From: Lithobates sylvaticus
Taxonomy: Eukaryota; Chordata; Amphibia; Anura; Ranidae
Length of the DNA: 64,000 bases
Assembly: GCA_028564925.1 (NCBI GenBank)
Contig: CM053030.1
Span: forward strand, 405,991,603 to 406,055,602
Reading direction: 5' to 3'
Shown here piece after piece: positions 32,791 to 43,477 of this stretch (position 1 is the stretch's first letter; each line of letters starts with the position of its first letter). The translations under genes were made by a program, and so were the position numbers. The notes under the pieces are model-generated. The model did not search any database and was not told the origin of the DNA. It saw nothing but the letters and a program-made list of their open reading frames with translations.

Positions 32791-34362
32791 CTGTTCCACC
32801 ACATCCCAAAGGTGCTCCATTGGATTGAGATCTGGTGACCGTGGAGGTCATTGGAGTACTCATTGTCATGTTTAAGAAACCAGTGGTGAGATAATTTGAG
32901 CTTGGTGACATTATGCATTATCCTGCTGGAAGGAGCCATCAGAAGATGGGTACACTGTAGTCATAAAGGGATGGACATGGTCAGCAACAATACTCAAAAG
33001 TGGCCCAAAGTGTGCCAAGAAAATTTCCCCCACACCATTACATCACCACCACCAGCCTGAACCGCTGATACAAGGCAGGATGGATCCATGCTTTCATGTT
33101 GTTTACCAAAATTATGACCCTACCTTCTGAATGTTGCAGCTGAAATCGAGACTCATCAGACCAGGCAATGTGTTTATAATCTTCTATTGTCCAATTTAGC
33201 CACCATTTCCTGTGCTTAGCTGACAGGAGTGGCACCCCTTGTGCTCTTCTGCTGCTGTAGCACATCTGTTTCAAGGTTAGATGTGTTGTGCATTCAGAGA
33301 TGGTATTCTGCATACCCTGGTTGTAACGAGTGGTTATTTGAGTGACTGTTGCTTTTCTATCATCTCTGCCCATTCTCCTCTGACCTCTGACATCAACAAG
33401 GCATTTTTGTCTATACAACTGCCATTCACTGGATATTTTCTCTTTCTCTGACCATTCTCTGTAAACTCTAGAGATGGTTGTGCATGACAATCCCAGTAGA
33501 TCAGCAGTTTTGTAACAACCATGCCACGTTCAAAGTCACTTAACCTCCCTGGCGGTAATCCCGAGTCTGGCTCGGGTTGAGTTTTTTCTACCAGGAGCGG
33601 TAACCCCGAGCCAGACTCGGGCTTGCGTGCAGGATACAGGGGAAGTTACTTACCTTTTCCCCTGGATCCTGCGATGTCTCCCCGCTGTGTGAGCGAGCCG
33701 TCCGCTCGCTCGATTCACACAGTGCCGAGTGCCGCTGATCTCCGTTCCCTGCGACGTACCGACGCACGGGAGCGGAGATCGGCGCCAAATTCAAAAAAGT
33801 TTAAAAACACAATACACATACAGTACTGTAATCTTACAGATTACAGTACTGTATACAAAAAATACACATCCCCTTTGTCCCTAGTGGTCTGCCCAGTGCC
33901 CTGCATGTCATTTTATATAATAAAAAGATTTTTTTCTGCCTGGAAACTGGAGATTGTCCATAGCAACCAAAAAGTGTCCCTTTATGTCAAAAGTGGTTTT
34001 AGACCAGCTAGAAAACACGATAAAAAATTAGAATCACAATTTATCATCAAACATAAATTTAATGACAGCGACTATTCTGCAGCTGAGCAAATTTCAGTGT
34101 TTTTGATTTGATTACATTATTGAATAATTTTTATATATATTTTTATTATATTATAATTTATGATTTTGTGTTTCAAACTTTATCATACCCGGGATGTCTA
34201 CTAGACTCTGGTTCGGACAGATTTAAGTGAGTTATTCATAAGAATTGCATGTCTACAATATAAAAACGCCAAATTTCCATGCAAAATAATTGTACCGCTT
34301 TCAGCACTAAATTCCAGACAGAATCATACTGCCAGGGAGGTTAAAGCCCCTTTCTTCCCCAT
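32791..34362 (-). pseudogene. Tc1-like transposase 2 remnant, C-terminally truncated
   Basis: A probable start lies at 34362 (MGKKG), just outside the TTAA insertion. After the insertion the minus strand continues through the paired HTH region (SCTTISRVYREWSEKEKIS, RRMGRDDRKATVTQITTRYN), then LSAKHRKWWLNWTIEDYKHI and AWSDESRFQLQHSEG with the first catalytic aspartate, then NNMKAWIHPALYQRF. Frame changes follow. At the truncated left edge a segment can be read as the region around the usual PDLNPMEH motif, but frame-shifted. About 230 bp of the expected C-terminal end are missing. The family call is firm; the protein cannot be functional. Confidence 0.88.
33544..34340. mobile_element. TTAA element, CCTCCCTGGCGGT ends, inside Tc1 copy 2
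   Basis: TTAA at 33540-33543 and 34341-34344. Ends CCTCCCTGGCGGTAATC and (reverse complement) CCTCCCTGGCAGTATG. The start holds a hairpin of CCGAGTCTGGCTCGGG type. The middle has the palindrome TACAGTACTGTAATC..GATTACAGTACTGTA (about 33820-33853). The sister copy at 51283-52080 has the same length within a few bases. The open frame at 33623-34111 crosses the element but is not conserved in the sister copy as a recognisable protein. Confidence 0.92.
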
Positions 34363-34492
34363 TCTGATGCTCGGCTTCATCTTCACCACATCTAGATGCC
34401 TAAATGCATCGAGTTGCTATCATGTGATTGGCTGATTAGTGATTTGTGTTACCAATCAATACAGCTGTACCTAATAAAGTGGCCGGTGAGTG

Positions 34493-35311
34493 TGTGTATA
34501 AAGTACGATGTCGCCAGTAGGGCCCTCTAACTCTCTCGCCTGGATTATGTATTGTAATTGTATGTATGTATGTAATTGAACAGACTCCCTTCATACTTTA
34601 AAGCACTACTCAGACTGTTGGCTCTAAATAAGTCCTGTATAATAATATAAAAATATTATCAAGAATCTTTTTTAAATTCATGAACTGCGGCAGAGATATT
34701 AGGTTTAATCAGTATCAAAACAGATGCAAGCCCTCTGAATAGATAATCATATGAAACATATATAAACTATGTATGGTTTATTTTAGGCCAATATGTCCGC
34801 TGGCTTGGCAGTAAGTGGGATAATGCTGAAACATTATAGCTGTAATCATGATTAACCTCAGAGGAGACAATGGTGTGATCTGAACATTCCTGGCCAGAAA
34901 GTGGAATTTTAATGGGAAAGCTGAGATGTTTATCAGTGAGACTTTGTTGATGTCTGAGACACTGCTGATAGTACTAATAACAAAATCAAGACCATAGGAA
35001 ATCGAATGTGCTCAAAATACTAATACTGTTCTGAATCCACTATCAATTACCATGGAAATACAGTATATAAAGTCCTAATAAGAAAAGTTTTAGCCCTGGT
35101 TCGCCACGCACTGTGTGTGTGATTTGTTGCGAGTGTCAACACAAATCCCAAACACAGTGTGTCTGCCTGCACTGGATCGTATTGTACCATAGTACCACGC
35201 AATTCGGTTGTAGTGAGTTTTTGAAAAGTAGCACTACTTTCAGTGAGATCAGTGCTATTTCACCCGTTCAAATGAACAGGCTAAGAATCACACTGCACTG
35301 AATCGCACAGG
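34493..35311. other. No feature recognised
   Basis: AT-rich unassigned DNA with no coding frame or defined repeat. Confidence 0.35.
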
Positions 35312-35718
35312 AATGCGGACCGCGTACAAACGACCGGACATTCCGGGAAGATAAGGTCCGACGGAATCATTCCGTCGGATATTCCGATCTTATGTGGGAT
35401 AATCCAATAGTTTTTCTTCAAAAAATTCAGACGGACCTAGAAATAGAACATGCTTTAAATCTTTTCCGACTGAATCAATTTACATCGGGAAAAACATTTA
35501 TCTGTATGCTGGTCCGACGGACCAAATACGACGCAAGGGCAGCTATTGGCTATTGAACTTCCTTTTCTAGTCCCGTCGTACGTCATCACGTTCGAAACAA
35601 ACAGACTTTGGTGTGATCGTGTGTGGGCAAGTCCGTTTGGTTGGAACTCCATCGGAACTCTATCGGGAAGACCGTCTGAGCTTATTCTGATGGAAAGTCT
35701 GGTCGTGTGTACGCGGCA
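35312..35718. mobile_element. Harbinger-type MITE related to family C
   Basis: Left AATGCGGACCGCGTACAAAC and right GTCGTGTGTACGCGGCA form imperfect inverted ends, with TTA after the right end. Internal CCGACGGAATCATTCCGTCGG is a local palindrome. It shares AGTCCCGTCGTACGTCATCA with the copy at 36614. It lies directly next to the copy at 35722 with a shared TTA. Confidence 0.7.
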
Positions 35719-35721
35719 TTA

Positions 35722-36147
35722 TGCCCCATACACACGCTCGGACTTTACGACAGCAAAACCGAAGATTTTTGTTCGAAGGATGTTGGCTCCAACTTGTCTT
35801 GCATACACACAGTCACACAAATGTTGGCCAACAATTACGAGCGTGGCAACGTGGTGACATTCAAGACGTACGACGAGCCAAGAAAAAGGAAGTTCAATAG
35901 CCAGTGCAGCTCCTTCTGCTTGATTCTGAGCATGCGTGAACTTTTGTGCGCGGACTTGTGTACACACGATCGGAAATTCCGACAACAAAGTTTTGTTGGC
36001 TGAAAATTTGAGAACCTGCTAGCCAACATTTGTTGGCGGAAAGTCCGACAATAAATGTTCGATGGAGCGTACACACAGTTGGACTTTCAGCCAACAAGCT
36101 CACATCCAACATTTGTTGTCGGAAAATCTGATCGTGTGTACGGGGCA
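35722..36147. mobile_element. Family C Harbinger-type MITE, TTA-flanked
   Basis: TTA at 35719-35721 and 36148-36150. Ends TGCCCCATACACACGCTCGG and (reverse complement) TGCCCCGTACACACGATCAG. It contains GCTAGCCAACATTTGTTGGC and an internal ACACACGATCGG block. No coding capacity. A 3-bp TWA duplication is characteristic of PIF/Harbinger. Confidence 0.88.
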
Positions 36148-36351
36148 TTAGTGTGTACCAGGCTTTAATTAAATATCCTGCCCCCCAGTGTGATGACAGA
36201 TATAGTAGGAAAAGTGAAAGATTCTCTTTACATACCCCAACAGGAAAGCTTTCCTAGGTTACATATCCAGCTTTTGCCAGTCATTCCTAAATAGAATCTT
36301 TACAACTGCTATCTTGGTAGGAAGCTGTGACATTGGACATTATTACATTAA

Positions 36352-37092
36352 AGTGGAAGTCCATGCAAAAACTAAAATCCCTGGATCTATAGACACCACC
36401 AATCTAACACTAACCTCTCTATCCCTGTAAAGAAAAAATGAGTATACATACCTTTTTGAAAGCCGATCTGACCCGCTCCATTCCGTTCTCCAGCGGCGGA
36501 AGCTCTGCAGAGGACACGCCCGACAACGGCTGTGAAATGAATGGGAAGTGACGGCTTCCAAAAAGGTATGTATACTAATTTTTTTTTTTACAGGGATAGA
36601 GAGGTTAGTGTAAAGCCCCATACACACGGTCGGATTTTCCGACGGAAAATGTCCTATCGGACAATGTTGTCGGAAATTCCGACCGTGTGTAGGCTCCATC
36701 GGACATTTTCCATCGGATTTTCCGACGGACAAAGTTTTATCTCCTGCTCTCAAATTTTCCGACAACAAAGTCCTATCGGATTTTTTCCGATCGTGTGTAG
36801 CGAATTCCGAAGGACAAAGTGCCACGCATGCTCAGATCACATTACAAGACCAAAGCTATTGGCTACTAGCCTCTACGTAGTCCCGTCGTACGCAACAAAC
36901 GTCACCACGTTCAGAATGACCGGATTTTCCGACAACTTTGTCCGACCGTGTGTATGCAACACCAGTGTCGGACTAAATCCGTCGGAAAATATCCGATGGA
37001 TTTTGTGGTCGGATTTTCCGACCGTGTGTACGGGGCATTAGATCCATTGTGTCTATAGATGCAGGGATTTTAGTTTTTGCATGGACTTCCAC
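36352..37092. mobile_element. TTAA foldback element hosting a family C MITE
   Basis: TTAA at 36348-36351; the right side reads TTGA (37093-37096), a likely mutation. The arms are near-perfect inverted repeats: AGTGGAAGTCCATGCAAAAA on the left, TTTTTGCATGGACTTCCACT on the right, continuing through CTCTCTATCCCTGTAAA and AAAAAGGTATGTATAC. The right arm is interrupted by the MITE at 36614-37037; the intact left arm shows the empty target. Confidence 0.85.
36614..37037. mobile_element. Family C Harbinger-type MITE in a foldback arm
   Basis: Ends AGCCCCATACACACGGTCGG and (reverse complement) TGCCCCGTACACACGGTCGG. TAA before, TTA after; comparison with the left arm suggests the original site was TTA. 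GTCGGA and TCCGAC motifs recur throughout, giving several hairpins. Confidence 0.88.
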
Positions 37093-37096
37093 TTGA

Positions 37097-38700
37097 ATCA
37101 TTTTGTACAGAAACTGTTACATGTGATAGCAAAACCAATGATAAGTGTCACGTTTCTTCTCCAACCGCAACCACAGTACTAACAGTAAGACCTACTGAGC
37201 ATGTACTTGTTAACGTCTCTATGCAAACAACTGAGCCTAAACTGTCAAAGTAATTTCTTGATGCCATTTTAAATGATTAAAAAAAATGCTCACATACTAT
37301 ATTAAGGAACATAGCACATAAGCTGGGGAGTACTTTTATCTTTAATAAATGTAGAGATTGCTGGGGGGTGAAAAGCGAAAGCTACACATATGCACACACG
37401 TCTGTGAACAATGCAACTCCTGAAAGATCTAGGTAACCTAAACCTTGAAGCTGTTGCTCACATTTCAAAAGCAATTTTTTTAATTGACCAGAGACAGATT
37501 AGGGACACCTGGGGATAAGACGCGTCTTTGCACTGTACTTTTAACTTATCATCGATGAAATAAGAATACCTATTTGTAGGTCAAAAATTATTCGTGACTA
37601 TACATATTTCACTTTTGTTTAGTTTTTTTTAGCAATTTCAAGTTATTCAATTCTGTTTTTGATAAAATATGAGATACGGTATGTTAAATCCTTTCCTCGA
37701 CTTGGATTCAATCCCTTTCATTGCTAACATGCATTTTGGCCTTCAGGGATGCCATGAATGGTCAGGTTGAGAGTTGAAGGTTGTTTGAAGGCATTCGTTT
37801 GTAGTACAATGTTGAGTTTAATTAATAACTGCAGGCCACTAAGTCCAAAGGGGAAACATGTCTTGTTATAATGTTCAGCAAATATTACGATTCAGCTTCA
37901 TGTAATCTAAAGCCGACCATTGACAGATCGAAATTTGGCCAGTTCAGAACGACCATTTAACTCAGAATAAACACAGCCGCATGTTTTTGCATACATGCCC
38001 TAGGTAAGCAACACATAGAATTGAAGCATAAATGTAGGCAGGTGCAGTCTGTAGTCCCTACTGTAGGTGGCATTGGACTGAAGTGGCAATAGAGAAGCGA
38101 AGGAATTCGTGAGGTTCTTCTATGACTTTCTGCAGTCATTAGGGAGGCAGCTGTCTGATTGGACGCTGGCACCCCATGTCACCTTGGTGGCCATCTTGAG
38201 TCAGAGCAGAATCTATTTAAAGTGGAAGAAATGCAGAGATGAAACAAATCCTCCTACATAAGTTGTACTTGTATATCTACTGTCTTCCACTTTTTACACC
38301 CTTTGAGAAGTGCAGTTTGTGTTAAAAATCTTTCTTCATATTTCAACAGTACATAGGGGTGGGTGGGGAGACTTGACGTACAATGTGTGAGAACTGATTG
38401 AAGGAAAGGGACACACCCCCCCCCCCCCACATAGGCAGAGGAACGAAGGAACATGCAACGATGTATTTTGAATAGACAAGCTCCCTGCTTATCTCTCTCT
38501 AAGCACCCTCTCCAACACAAATTTTTAGCTCATGTTATCTCATGTGTCAGAGAACTTCTCAGAAGTGACTCATGCAGATAACAGAGGAACGAAGCACTAG
38601 AGAGAAATGACACTTTGGAGAAAGACAAGTAAACACTACAGATATATGTGATTAGTTTCAAATTTAATGAATGGTATTTACAACCACTTGAAGACTCAGA
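37097..38700. other. Mostly unassigned; one family E scrap
   Basis: At about 37912-37955 a fragment reading AAAGCCGACCATTGACAGAT resembles the family E MITE end. A C run lies at 38417-38429. Nothing else recognised. Confidence 0.4.
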
Positions 38701-38799
38701 CTCCTAGGTTTGGCACGCTTTGTGTGATGGGCTAGTGTAGGGACAGGTTCCTCGTCTGTAAGGGGCAGCATATGGAGGCAGGGAAAGGTTCCTGAGGAG

Positions 38800-39880
38800 T
38801 ATGGAAAATGTAGGGGCTACGCTATCTCCTCGTGGAAGCCTCCCATTTGGGTGTGGACTGGCCAGGCTGCATTCCCGCTCCTCATTGCAGAAGCTTTCGG
38901 CATCATTTCAAGATCACAATCCTCTGCTACTGTTTGTAAGTGGCTCCGGTTGGCTGTGCGTACCCACTGAGCCTGATTGTACATTTTTGGAACTTTCTCA
39001 ATATACTGTTCTCTCCCACCTCGGCCTCTGCATGTTTTCTTTGCCGCTGGTGAACCATGCTGCACCCTTCCTACACTTGGCAGCAGTCAGCAGGATATGC
39101 CCCTCTTCCCAGCTGGTGTGGAAGGAAGAGCGGGGACCACTATGGCACTCTCAGAAGCGGCCTTGGCTCTAGTGCCCAAGTTTATCGGGTCAAACATCTC
39201 TCTATCAGAGTGGGAGGACTGGAGAGTGGCGCTCAGCTCTATCAAGTCCCTACCCACCTGATTGTGGACCTGGCCATTAACTCCTTAGAGAATGATACTC
39301 GCCAAGCTTTCCGGGCCAGCCTAGAAGGAATTGTGGCATGCCAGGAAGGCCTGTTTGGGGAAAATGTGACAGTTACAGAATTGAGACGCAGGGTTTTCAT
39401 CTGCAGGCAACAGGGCGACAAAAGCCTCACCCCCTTTGCCTTAGCCCTCCAAAATCTTTGTAAGCAGCTGGAGAAGAAGCATGTGCATGGCTGTGTTGAC
39501 ATAAGCGCCTCAGATAAGTTACTGCCAGACCAGTTTGTCGTATGGATAAAGGCCGGCCCTGCCAGGAGATCCTTTCAGGAACAAGTAAAAGTGCAACCTT
39601 CCCTCACCTTTAATTACATTGTCATCGAGGCAGTTGCGCAGGAGCAGGAGGATGCGGAAGCAACTGTTGCTGTGACAAAGAATCAGTGTATGTAAAGGAG
39701 GAGGCCTTGGCATCTTCCCCCGTCAGCCATGCAGACCGCCATCAGGGAACTAACCCAGAACGTGGCCTCCATGAGGCAAGAAATGTCCACATTCAAAGAA
39801 GAGTTATCCCACCTCTCTAAGGGTGAGAATCCGCTGCTGAGAGACCCAGATGAAGACCGGAAGTCAATCCAATCCTAGTG
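38800..39880 (+). mobile_element. Broken gag-like LTR-retrotransposon fossil (Ty3/gypsy kin)
   Basis: The region encodes a stretch resembling the capsid part of vertebrate Ty3/gypsy-type Gag, the family from which PNMA- and SCAN-like genes derive. The resemblance is judged from the pattern of helices and spaced conserved residues, from memory. No protease, reverse transcriptase, integrase or terminal repeats were recognised. It looks partial and broken with a few breaks, and moderately old. A domesticated gag-derived gene is the alternative, but nothing here supports it. Confidence 0.5.
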
Positions 39881-39982
39881 GCGGGAACCGCAACAGCAAG
39901 TGTTTTATGCACTATAGCCAGGCAGGCACCAGGTGCCTATGTTTTTCCTCTAATCTATTTTGGGTGTATGGAGAGCAGTTTA

Positions 39983-40232
39983 AAAGAGAAGTATGTTTTT
40001 TCTTTGTATGGCTTTCTGAGAAGTTAAGACAGGCATCAGTCCAGGCACCTGGCAGACCCAGACTTCATTGTCTCGATGATGCGGTGCCTGGACTGATTAC
40101 AGTGATGTCAGCAGAGAGTGGACTTCAGACAGCTCTCTGCTGAAAACGGGTCACAGGAGTTCAAAATGGGTTGAACTTCTGTGACCCTTAGGAGAAGCCC
40201 AGCCAAACAAGCTCAGGTCAGGCTGACCTTCT
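39983..40232. mobile_element. Family F TTAA element, short copy
   Basis: TTAA at 39979-39982 and 40233-40236. The left end AAGAGAAGTATG matches the family F end at 44909. It contains CTCTCTGCTGAAAACGGGTC and the inverted pair GGTCACAGGAGTTCA / TGAACTTCTGTGACC. Confidence 0.65.
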
Positions 40233-40236
40233 TTAA

Positions 40237-41065
40237 ATCTCAGGCCCAGGCTGATTTTTTAAGCTGCTGCCAAATGACCTCCTCCCACCCCTATTCTATG
40301 CTTTTTTTTTTTTTTTTATAAATTGGCATGCATGCAGAAACCAGTGGATATCCGCACATGCACGCAAATGCCACCAGCTTATGATGGATGGGCACTGTAG
40401 TGCCCCACAGGATTTGTGCACTTGTGCCGACATCTGCCGTGGCTTACTAACACAGTGCCTAGTCTATAAGACCCCAAATCTCTCCTCTGCCCTAGATTGG
40501 TGTTTGTGAATACTTTCAATTTTCAAAAAATAGCACAGTTGACATCCAGGTAAACCAAGTGATGTCATGTCATTGCTTCGGGTTACCATAGCAGAGACCC
40601 GATTAAAGCCAATCCTGGCTTTGTATGGGTCTCTGACTAGCTAGCAGATGCGCCGGCTAGTAGCTCAGATCTCCCAGTGGGACGGGAGAGCATGAGCAAG
40701 CTGTAGATGGAGACAGGGGGGACGTCCCCTCCAGCTGCTTGTAATAGCCATTGAGTTGCTAGTTAGCTGCTCCGATTGCTATTACAAGAGAGCCGACCGT
40801 CTGTTTTAAAAAACGGTTAAAGAGTGGACAGTGCAATTTAGAGTCAGTCTGTTAGCTGGGAGAAGGGAGGAGAATGGGTGTGCCTTGCCACCCTAAGGTA
40901 CAGGGCTGTGTTTGTCTGTTGATGCAAACAGTTTAGGGAGAGACAACTCTAGTCTCTGTATGCAAGGTTGCCTCCATAAGATGCTGAAGGAGAGGGGAGC
41001 AACCCTGAAAAAGAAAATCTGGGCAGAAGTCAGGGTACCGACTTACACTGGAACAAAAGCAATCA
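40237..41065. other. Unassigned GC-moderate DNA
   Basis: No ends or frames recognised. Text such as AGAGACCCGATTAAAGCCAA looks repeat-like but could not be bounded. Confidence 0.3.
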
Positions 41066-41069
41066 TTAA

Positions 41070-41510
41070 AGTGGTTCTAAAAGCTGATGGAAAAAATGCC
41101 TTCAGTATGCAGTCTGCCCCCCCCCCCCCAATATTTACCCTAGACGATCTCCATCCAGCGATGTGCATGAGAGCAGCTGCTCTTCTGGATCTCTGTCTTG
41201 ACTGGTTCAGAGACAGCAGTGGGATCGGCTTCCTCTGCTGTCAATCACAGCTCACAGCCAGTGAGGAGTGAGTGGGGGCAGGGCTAAGCCCCATTCTGTG
41301 TGTCTTATGGACACACAAAGCAGGGCTTGGGAGTGAGCACATGAGTGTCCCTATAGCAAACAGCTTTCTATGGGGGCACTCAGAGAAGAGGAGGGGCTGG
41401 GGGAGGGGCTACAGAGACCCGAGAAGAGGAGGATCGGGGCTGCACTGTGCAAAAGCACTACACAGAGCAGGTAAGTAAAAAAAAAAAAAAAAAATACCTT
41501 TAACATCACT
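41070..41510. mobile_element. TTAA element, AGTGGTTCTAAA end
   Basis: TTAA at 41066-41069 and 41511-41514. The right end ACATCACTTTAA matches ATATCACTTTAA at 56043. Shared landmarks: CCAGCGATGTGCATGAGAG, GGGGGCACTCAGAGAAGAGG, CACAGAGCAGGTAAGTA. It carries a poly-C and a long poly-A run. No transposase. Confidence 0.85.
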
Positions 41511-41588
41511 TTAAAAGATAAAGAAGCTGCTTACTCTATACAAAATACTGAATCAGCTGTTAAAAGAGCTTAAAATTTGAGGGCTTAA

Positions 41589-41965
41589 AGTCACTGTATT
41601 TTTTTTTGTATTATAAAAATAAAAAGTTGTACTTACCCGCTCTGTGCACAGAACAGTCTCTTACCTCCTGCCAGCGCTGCATGCTCCTCCTTTCCTGATG
41701 GTGCAAGCCATGTACTAAGAGGGCACCCCATGGGGGGCACGCTGTCAAGCCCAACTGTGTGCGTCCATAAACATACACAGAGTGGCTTAGCCACGCCCCC
41801 TGGCCCCTTCTCATAGGATTTAATTAACAGTAATGGGAGCCTATGGCTCCTGCGAGACTAGGAAGGGAGAGGAGCTGCAGCTGGGATAGTGCTGGATCAT
41901 GAGAGGAGTTAGGTAAGTGTTTAGGGATGGGGGGGAGGGGGGAAGTAGTGGGGAGTGTTTTAAAA
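41589..41965 (-). repeat. Related TTAA-type repeat, inverted, right limit unclear
   Basis: It starts after TTAA (41585-41588) with AGTCACTGTATTTT, then ACTTACCCGCTCTGTGCACA. This reads as the reverse of the CACAGAGCAGGTAAGT end of the preceding family. It contains AGCCACGCCCCCTGGCCCC. The far end is not found. Confidence 0.5.
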
Positions 41966-43031
41966 ATGATCATTATAAAAAATCTAAAGCATGCCAACCA
42001 ATGAAAAAGAAGTTAAATAGCAGTCAGGCAGGTGGCAAGCCTATTCTTCTCTTTCTTGCAGAACTATGCTGCTATCTTATAGTCTGAGTGCATCAGATAG
42101 TGTCCCTGCTGGAAGCCGTGGTTCCTCCTACTGACAAAAACATCACTGCACAGCACAATAGTGACGCAAGGGCCAGTAGGAGGAACCACAACAGAGTGAG
42201 TAAGGTGTGAGCAGTACAATATTACACCAACACAAACGCACAAACTACACAAGCGCATCAGCAATGAGGACCCAACTGGGGCGGCAGGCTGGAATCTTAC
42301 AATGTACATGGTGACAGCAGCCTGATGTGTGTTGTGCCACCCCGGGTAGCTGTGCCATTGCAGGCCGTGGGCGCTTGGTTTTGCAGAAATCCAGCGCGGC
42401 AGCAGATGCCTTATTGCCACCTGCTCTCAATGAGACATCTCTTCATGTATGGCCAGGTTTATGTTAAACCACCTAGCGTTTTAGTTGAGTGGCTATAGCA
42501 GATTTATAGATAGTTTATAGTCATAAATCACAGTTCTATGTGTCAAGAATAAATAGCTCTATATAGTTCAAACTGACTAGCTTTCAAAAGTCAAAGTAAT
42601 TTGCACTTTATTCATAATATACTACAGGGAATATCCTTTACTTATCCACCTATATATTATAGCTATTTAATTCAAGTATGTCTGTCTTAAGCTTTTAACT
42701 GAAAAAAAAAAGAACTGTAATATATACTAGCAGTTGCTTAAGATCCTGCAATTCATTTATTATTCATTGAGGGAAGGCATAAAAGGTATTCCAGATGAAA
42801 CACATTCATAAGTACTTTATGGAAAACTGAAAGTTATCTTCCTGGTAATTACTGAAATGCCTAATAATGTTCTTATTGTAAACAATAAGCAATTCAGTAA
42901 ATCCTGAAAATCATATTAGGTAGCCCTTTACCCATCCAGTCCTAAGTGGAAGTCATTTGTGTACATAGGTCATTTATTTTCTTCATCGAACCCATGTTTC
43001 GTGTAGTGGCGATCTGCAGTAGGTGTCCATA
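41966..43031. other. Unassigned; one short hairpin
   Basis: GTGGTTCCTCCTACTG (about 42118) pairs with CAGTAGGAGGAACCAC (about 42175), a possible short foldback. The rest is AT-rich and unassigned. Confidence 0.4.
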
Positions 43032-43035
43032 TTAA

Positions 43036-43473
43036 AGCGGAACATTTTTTCATCTTTCTATATATTAAATCTTCTTCCCTTGTTGTGTTAACTTTGGATA
43101 GTAAAAAAAATGTTTCTACCAGTAAATACCTTATGTTTCTTGTCTGGAAAAAAGCCTAGGCTTATGACTTATGACTCTCGTAAGAGTTTGCCAGGAGGGG
43201 GGGGGGGGGGGTGAGTCATAAGAGGACCAACGAGAGCTGCAGAACTGGAGGTGTGTCTCTCTGTGTAAATCCAGGAAGTGAACAGGCAGCAGCTTCAGCT
43301 GCCCACAGTTAAAATGATTGCAGCCAGACTCAGTGGAGGGAGATTTCTGCAGCATATTTGGCACGTACAGAATCACACTATATATAAAATAATATGCAAA
43401 GTGGTTGGAGGGAAGATTCAGAATGGCAAAGATGTTTTTATTACAAATTATGTGAGCAAACTGCAGTTCCTCT
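43036..43473. mobile_element. TTAA element, AGCGGAAC end
   Basis: TTAA at 43032-43035 and 43474-43477. Ends AGCGGAACATTTTTTC and (reverse complement) AGAGGAACTGCAG. It contains a G run (43197-43211). Non-coding. A related start is at 3254. Confidence 0.75.
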
Positions 43474-43477
43474 TTAA

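Larger units (their letters stand above)
32787..34492 (-). mobile_element. Tc1-like transposon 2, one end missing, invaded by a TTAA element
   Basis: A Tc1 lineage distinct from copy 1. The right end CTAATAAAGTGGCCGGTGAG (to about 34492) is the terminal repeat; the opposite end and the transposase C-terminus are missing, the sequence stopping abruptly where Tc1 copy 1 ends (32786). Landmarks such as GGATTGAGATCTGGTGACCG mark the transposase coding strand as minus. A 797-bp TTAA element (33544-34340) is inserted near the transposase start. Confidence 0.9.

Noticed and set aside
33623-34111. 162-codon frame inside a TTAA element
   Set aside because: It lies in a non-autonomous element with no transposase motif; the sister copy at 51283-52080 does not preserve a comparable protein.
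43193-43212. Long G run as a G-quadruplex regulatory site
   Set aside because: It is a single homopolymer inside a MITE; similar G/C runs occur in several elements and no gene is nearby.
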